Below, one piece after another: positions 63,096 through 64,000 of a stretch of DNA of 64,000 bases. The notes under the pieces were generated by a model. That model saw only the letters and a program-made list of their open reading frames with translations. It was not told where the DNA came from and made no database searches. The position numbers were made by a program, and so were the translations under genes. This DNA comes from Varroa destructor (taxonomy: Eukaryota; Arthropoda; Arachnida; Mesostigmata; Varroidae). Positions within the stretch are counted from its first letter, which is position 1. Every line of letters starts with the position of its first letter. The DNA lies in assembly GCF_002443255.2 (NCBI RefSeq), contig NW_019211454.1:26419344-26483343 (forward strand), written 5' to 3'.

Positions 63096-64000
63096 ATTAA
63101 TTAGAAGGAGTAATATGGAGAATTTTCAATTAGTCATTACCGAAAACGTCGATGTGTCAAGTCGCAAATCATTAGGATCACAGTTTGTGACAAACAGATG
63201 GAACAAGAACGACCGCCACTGCCCACATTTCATACAGATCATATTAAGTCACAATCTAAGCTGGTGGAATCTGAATGTAGCTCGTTCTGCTACGAGCATT
63301 TAATGTATTTGAACAAATACGTTACCAAAAACAATTTCTTAACAGTTCGATAAATAGCACAAATCATTTTTTTCGAATAGAAGTTACCATACCAAATAAG
63401 GCGACGTTCAGAAGTAACGTATGATCTCTGGATTAGTGTTGGTACTAGCTTTTGAGGTCGGCATGGATATGCGAGCAGTTTTTGCTAGCAGGTTATTTGG
63501 ACCGACTATCCATTTAAAAAACCGTTTCAAAGTTTAAGTTAGGAACCCACATGACAATTGCGACAGGCCCGCATGTACTCAGTATGGGAAGTAGAAGAGC
63601 TTTTCCAACATCCGAAAAGTTAACAATTTGTATATCATCGTAGTGTGCGCCGTCAATAAAAATGGTTTTTATGATAATCATGCTCCTAATATACATACTG
63701 TTTGTTGCTTCCCAATTCTAAAAATCGAATGCTGGTTTTCGCAACAGTCTGGAGATGAATTGCCAAAATTGTCATAAATTGTTTATATTGTACTTTATGT
63801 ACAACGTAATCAACTATTTACCTTTAACGTTCGCTTTAAATATGCGTGTGTAGAGTATCCGTTTCGAGAGTCCGTTGTTTGAACGCAGGTTCCCTGAGAT
63901 TTTGGCTCTGCCAAAAGACTTGTCCATCACGTAGCTTAAATGTAAAAGCTGTAACGTGCATTGAAAAATAGATCTGATTTTCGTCTGCTTAAAAATAATA
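63096..64000. other. Window end, no supported gene
   Basis: AT-rich DNA after the peptidase gene. The open frames here show no known motifs. Confidence 0.6.

Overview
This is AT-rich eukaryotic nuclear DNA with spliced genes. GT-AG introns run from about 130 bp to 2.8 kb, and there are AT, GT, AG and ACGT microsatellites, long gene-poor stretches and one 100-N scaffold gap. The two recognisable proteins, an animal-type tyrosine aminotransferase and a membrane M13 zinc peptidase, point to a metazoan. A small-genome arthropod such as a mite fits the intron sizes and M13 architecture, but the lineage is an inference and is not proved by the window.

Layout. Positions 1-30.4 kb hold no gene I can identify: AT-rich intergenic or intronic DNA, simple repeats, one perfect 12-bp hairpin, and a few isolated open patches that could be terminal exons (360-467 +, 8809-9289 +, 10852-11007 +, 12802-12991 -). 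At 30.45-37.24 kb on + lies a tyrosine aminotransferase gene in eight visible exons; all splice phases agree and the PLP site is intact. A 77-bp tandem duplication sits in its last intron. Positions 37.2-57.6 kb are mostly noncoding. They contain a more GC-rich block of overlapping open frames (42.4-43.5 kb), a long frame broken by one TAG (45.0-45.6 kb), a cluster of degenerate GGCGCC-centred repeats (45.6-46.5 kb), a perfect 22-bp palindrome (51.1 kb) and the N gap (55.75-55.85 kb). At 58.65-62.82 kb on + lies a neprilysin-type M13 metallopeptidase gene in five exons. It encodes an 843-residue type II membrane protein with all catalytic residues, and has a TATA box and short upstream ORFs. 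A weakly supported minus-strand gene (about 57.6-58.4 kb) would be divergent from it.

The two firm genes have unrelated jobs: cytosolic tyrosine catabolism, and peptide turnover at the cell surface. Nothing in the window suggests that they work together. I did not find a convincing new multi-gene system. The items most worth a second look are the repeat cluster at 45.6-46.5 kb, the possible divergent gene beside the peptidase, and the unexplained coding-like patches.
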